A DNA stretch of 64,000 bases, taken from the NCBI RefSeq assembly GCF_000485595.1, contig NW_014577255.1:325960-389959 (forward strand), read 5' to 3'. This document shows positions 60,235-64,000 of the stretch, piece by piece. The stretch's first letter is position 1; each line of letters opens with the position of its first letter. Position numbers and translations under genes: made by a program. The stretch comes from Priapulus caudatus (taxonomy: Eukaryota > Priapulida > Priapulimorpha > Priapulimorphida > Priapulidae). The notes under the pieces were generated by a model. The model made no database searches and was not told where the DNA came from. It worked only from the letters and a program-made list of their open reading frames with translations.

Positions 60235-63200
60235 TTACAGAGAAAGTTTCTCGGCCTTCTTCAATCTACAGCCGTACCGGCTGAAGCCTTCACGTTTGCT
60301 GGTTGGCTCCTGTTGGGTGGCACCTGGTGGTTCGACGGCTGTTGTCTTGGCCGTAGGCTGCTCATCCTGAAAGCGAACCTGCTTGTGAGGTTGGCTTGAC
60401 TCCATGGGTTGGGCTGTTTGTGATTGCGGCGCATGGAGATCCGAAAGGTGGCGACTGCTTCGCCTAAGTCGACTTCCGTCTGTCGTTTCGATGATGTATG
60501 ATCTCGGTTCATCACATTTTCTAATGACGGTTGCCGGTGCCCATCTTCCGGTAGTGGGGTGCTGGGTGCGCACCTGCTGTCCCGCTAGGAGCAGTGGTCG
60601 CTCTGGACATGCTCTGGCATCGTAGTAGCGTTTTTGTGATACCTGACGGGCCTCTAATGCGGCATTGATAGTGTCTCTATCTGGAAGCTCGTTTCTGATG
60701 CACACTGGTAGATTGGCCTTGGCTTTTCTACCCATCAGAGTTTCCATGGGAGATTTTATCTTGTCACTCACTGGCGTCGTTCGCAAGCACAGTAGTGCAA
60801 GATCTGGATCTACTTGGTCTAGTCTAGCTTTCCGTATGGTGGACTTGATCGTCTTCACCATACGCTCTATGAATCCGTTCGATTGCGGATATCTTGGTGA
60901 CGATGTGGTGTGCGTGAATGACCACTCGTTCGCAAATGCCTTGAAGCAATAGGCATCAAACTGTGGACCATTGTCCGTGTACAATGTTTCAGGGATGCCA
61001 TGAATCCCAAACAGCTCTTTGAAGTACGCGACGGCGGCCTTGCTGGTGCACGATTTACCCATTGAACGCACGAATGGGAATTTAGTGTAATGATCTGCTA
61101 CCAGCAGGTATTCCTCTCCATCCAACTCAAAGAAGTCAGCACTCAGAGTGTGCCATGGATGGGGCGGAATATCTTTCTGCAGCAATGGCTCCCTTTGCTG
61201 TGACGGGGCGTTCTGCTGGCAAATGTCACAATTTGCCACAAGGGACTCAATGTCTGAAGCGATTCCAGTCCAGTACACGCTGGCCTTAGCTCTCAGACGG
61301 CACTTATCCCGCCCTTGGTGGCCGGCGTGCAACGCCGTGAGTACATAGCGTTGCAACGAGGCAGGGATCAGGACCTGCTCACTTCCTTTTAGGATGATTC
61401 CATCCTCCACCGCAAGCTCATCACGGAAAGACCAGTAGGGCTTGATCACCTTCGGCACTTGCCTTTGAGACGATGGCCATCCATTGATGATCACATCCCG
61501 CAGTGGTGCTAGGACTGGATCCTGAGCAGTTTCTGTGCGCAGCTGCTGTACGCGTTCATGGCTGAACTGGACCAGACTTATCTGGACATCGAGTTCTATG
61601 GGGGGATCTCTTCTTCCTCCCAGGAGCCTCGAGAGTCCATCGGCGAGAAGCAGCGATTTTCCCGGCTGGTACCTGATGGTCACATCGTAGTTCTGCAAGC
61701 GCAGTAGCATGCGCTGTAGGCGTGGAGGTGCTGCATGCAAGTTTTTTAACTGGATCATCTCCAGCGGCTTGTGATCTGAATGGACGATGAAGGCTTTCCC
61801 ATATATGTAGGTATGGAAACGCTCGCAAGCATAGACCACAGCCAGGAGTTCGCGCTCAATGTTGGCATACCTGGATTCCGTCTCAGTGAGCGACTTACTG
61901 GCGAATGCAATTGGCCTGCCATCCTGCATAAGGACGGAACCTATGCCTTTCAGTGAACTATCCACCTGCAAAACACTCTCCTTTTCAAGATCAAAATATG
62001 CAAGTGTTGTGGCTCTGCAGATGAGACTCTTGATGTTGGAGAAGGCCTCTCCATGCTCAGGTAGCCAGCTAAAATCAACATCCTGCTTCAACAGTTCACG
62101 AAGTGCGGTTGTGTGCTTCGACAGACACGGCACGAATGGTGCCATGTATGTAGCTATTCCGAGGAACTCTTGCAGCTCCTTCTTGCTTGCCGGCGATGGC
62201 AAGGTGCTGATGGCTTCCACTCTATCTGGATCTGGTTTCACACCATCTGAGGAGTAGATCATGCCGAAGAACGGAATTTCCTTGGCCTTGATTATACATT
62301 TCTCAGAGTTGAAGACCAGTCCATGCTCCTGGGCAACCTGCATCAGGTTCCAGAGATTGCGATCATGCTCCTCATCTGTGCATCCGTAGACAGCAACATC
62401 ATCCGCGATGCCCGTGCAGCCTGGGCAGTTCTCCAGTATGGCATCCATCCTCTGCTGAAAGACGTCCTGCGACACGACCAGACCAAATGGAAGGCGTAGG
62501 AATCGATACCTTCCAAAAGGAGTGTTGAAAGCAGTTAGCCTTGAGCTGGACTCATCCAGCCTTATTGACCAGTAGCCATTCTTGGCGTCTAGCTTGCTGA
62601 AGACTTTGGCTCCGCCAAAGTGGTGAGTTATCTCCTCAAGGGTCGGCGTCTTGTGATGGGGTCGCTTGAGCGCGCGGTTGAGGTCTTTTGGGTCTAAGCA
62701 TACCCGCAGACTGCCACTTTTCTTCTCCGTAATGGCAAGGCTTGAAACCCAGTCTGTCGGCTCGGTTTCACGCCTGATGACACCCATCGCTTCCATCTTA
62801 TTCAGCTCACTTTTGATAGCAAGTCGACGTTGTATTGGGTACTTCCGGTTTGGATGCACAACCGGCGGCACTGCAGGGTCAGCAGTGAGGTGGTACTCCT
62901 CCTTGAAATTCCCCAGCGCATCAAATGATTTAGGGAATGCGTCCTTCAGGTCTTGTATGCTACCGACTCGGGGTGTCGTAGACGCTGGAGTAGTGTTAAT
63001 GGCTGACACATCTATGCCAATATCGTCACATCGCAGAGTGACCACATTCATCATCTTGCAGCTTGGGAGGCCTAAGATTGCAGGACCATCAGATTCAGCA
63101 ATGTAGAAGGTCATGCCCTGCCATCCGGAATTCTTGTACCTGCACTCTAGCCATATGGCACCATGCTGCTTGATTTCACTTCCATTGTATGCTGTTAGCT

Positions 63201-64000
63201 TTACACCAGGCATGTGGCTGACCTCGGATGACCTTGGATATCCGCTGGCGTCCAGCTTATGGGGAAACATGCGGCGGAATGTGCGCAGGGGTAAGATGTT
63301 TCCCTCAGCTCCCGTGTCAACCTTAAGCTTGAGGGTGTCATGCACACGCTTGTTCGGCAGTTGTATGTCAAGCGTTGCAAAAGCTGACTGCTTCTGTGCT
63401 ACAGTGTCCACCGTAATTTCTACAGCATCATAGGCAACGTGGGCAAAGTATTCATCCTCAGCAGTAATGGCACTAACGCTTTTGTCCCTGCCATGCTGGT
63501 CCCTACCACGACTCCAGGATCGACCTCGGCCACGACCTCTGCCCCGTCCTCGGCTCCAGGCATTGTCACCTCGTGAGCTGGAGTGGTTGCGGGGCCTTGC
63601 TCCATCACGTGTTGGTGACTTGCCCGGGCATGCCCTGGCCTTGGCCCAGTGGTCTGAACCGCACCGTCTGCATGTAGATCCCTTCGCCGGGTATCCTTGG
63701 CTGGTCTTGTGGCGGGTTTCGCCACAATGGTAGCACCGTGGAGATGACTTGTAACCGTCCTGAAAGGCATTGACTGACAGCTGGCTGTCTTGTATATGCT
63801 TAAATGCCTCCTGGTGGCCCACCGAAGCATCATGGGCACGACATACCTCCATGGCCTTTGCAATGGTGTAGGCAGCATCTTGTATTAGCAACGTCTTTTG
63901 AACTTCAGCGTATTTCGTACCAAATGCGATTTGATCGACAATGCGCTCGTCCTTATCTACAAATTTGCATAAATTCGCTTGGTTGGTTAATCTGCTTAGA
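60235..64000 (-). CDS. Ty3/gypsy retrotransposon Gag-Pol polyprotein, 5' partial
   Basis: A single open frame from the right edge to the stop at 60,235; no start codon is in the window. Counting from the TTG at 63,891: Gag-like end and two zinc knuckles (C53-C56-H61, then C74-C77-H81-C88), an Arg/Gly-rich linker, aspartic protease (DTGA at 192-195), reverse transcriptase (D435; box ADD at 496-498), RNase H (D644, E681, D706), integrase HHCC (H855, H858, C888, C891) and D919-D973-E1009 with 35 residues between the last two, then a C-terminal tail. All key catalytic acids are present. The first zinc knuckle lacks its last cysteine (Gly at 66). The order RT-RH-IN defines Ty3/gypsy; no envelope gene follows. 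Likely young or recently active, since the frame is unbroken. Confidence 0.96.
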   Translation of the reverse strand, partial: LSRLTNQANLCKFVDKDERIVDQIAFGTKYAEVQKTLLIQDAAYTIAKAMEVCRAHDASVGHQEAFKHIQDSQLSVNAFQDGYKSSPRCYHCGETRHKTSQGYPAKGSTCRRCGSDHWAKARACPGKSPTRDGARPRNHSSSRGDNAWSRGRGRGRGRGRSWSRGRDQHGRDKSVSAITAEDEYFAHVAYDAVEITVDTVAQKQSAFATLDIQLPNKRVHDTLKLKVDTGAEGNILPLRTFRRMFPHKLDASGYPRSSEVSHMPGVKLTAYNGSEIKQHGAIWLECRYKNSGWQGMTFYIAESDGPAILGLPSCKMMNVVTLRCDDIGIDVSAINTTPASTTPRVGSIQDLKDAFPKSFDALGNFKEEYHLTADPAVPPVVHPNRKYPIQRRLAIKSELNKMEAMGVIRRETEPTDWVSSLAITEKKSGSLRVCLDPKDLNRALKRPHHKTPTLEEITHHFGGAKVFSKLDAKNGYWSIRLDESSSRLTAFNTPFGRYRFLRLPFGLVVSQDVFQQRMDAILENCPGCTGIADDVAVYGCTDEEHDRNLWNLMQVAQEHGLVFNSEKCIIKAKEIPFFGMIYSSDGVKPDPDRVEAISTLPSPASKKELQEFLGIATYMAPFVPCLSKHTTALRELLKQDVDFSWLPEHGEAFSNIKSLICRATTLAYFDLEKESVLQVDSSLKGIGSVLMQDGRPIAFASKSLTETESRYANIERELLAVVYACERFHTYIYGKAFIVHSDHKPLEMIQLKNLHAAPPRLQRMLLRLQNYDVTIRYQPGKSLLLADGLSRLLGGRRDPPIELDVQISLVQFSHERVQQLRTETAQDPVLAPLRDVIINGWPSSQRQVPKVIKPYWSFRDELAVEDGIILKGSEQVLIPASLQRYVLTALHAGHQGRDKCRLRAKASVYWTGIASDIESLVANCDICQQNAPSQQREPLLQKDIPPHPWHTLSADFFELDGEEYLLVADHYTKFPFVRSMGKSCTSKAAVAYFKELFGIHGIPETLYTDNGPQFDAYCFKAFANEWSFTHTTSSPRYPQSNGFIERMVKTIKSTIRKARLDQVDPDLALLCLRTTPVSDKIKSPMETLMGRKAKANLPVCIRNELPDRDTINAALEARQVSQKRYYDARACPERPLLLAGQQVRTQHPTTGRWAPATVIRKCDEPRSYIIETTDGSRLRRSSRHLSDLHAPQSQTAQPMESSQPHKQVRFQDEQPTAKTTAVEPPGATQQEPTSKREGFSRYGCRLKKAEKLSL

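Overview
The window is 64 kb of animal nuclear DNA. Evidence: GT-AG introns, a Jade/rhinoceros-family chromatin gene, a CUB-domain cell-surface gene, a Ty3/gypsy retroelement, a tRNA-derived SINE, fold-back DNA elements, abundant microsatellites and TTAGGG-type telomeric repeats. A bilaterian invertebrate is the best guess; the sequence does not let me name the group.

Layout. 1-13.5 kb: low-complexity tracts ((CT)n, a GTT/GCT trinucleotide block, an 18-19 bp minisatellite, (CA)n/(GT)n) and gene-poor sequence, with a perfect 39 bp palindrome at 8.3 kb and one likely first exon of an unknown minus-strand gene at 9.4-9.7 kb. 13.6-32.8 kb: a complete minus-strand gene of 16 coding exons for a rhinoceros-type Jade protein of roughly 3,100 residues. 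It has the Jade N-terminal region, PHD finger and extended PHD finger, and a giant disordered C-terminal exon of about 7.7 kb in which the reading frame slips twice near 16.8-17.0 kb. Its introns hold microsatellites, a repeat with perfect DR1 nuclear-receptor motifs, a fold-back element and an antisense ORF that looks like the first exon of a P2X7-like-domain gene. 33.9-54.3 kb: two indel-riddled copies of one ~10 kb unit on either side of a 338 bp N gap. Each copy has remnants of a THAP/P-element-like gene, a tRNA-derived SINE and G/C-rich terminal-repeat-like blocks; copy 2 keeps a short telomeric repeat. The arrangement points to a false duplication. 54.3-57.1 kb: intergenic with a 420 bp MITE. 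57.2-59.1 kb: minus-strand CUB-domain gene with a hydrophobic C-terminal tail. 59.96-64.0 kb: 3' part of a minus-strand Ty3/gypsy element with one long Gag-NC/PR/RT/RNase H/IN ORF running off the right edge, then a polypurine tract and a candidate 3' LTR.

The genes form no common pathway. The host genes are the chromatin reader (partner of HBO1/MOZ-type acetyltransferases in known relatives) and the CUB protein; most of the rest is mobile or repetitive DNA. I found no convincing new molecular system. The best leads are the duplicated unit, the shared fold-back ends at 8.3 and 30.7-31.6 kb, the DR1-bearing repeat and the repeated motifs in the Jade tail.
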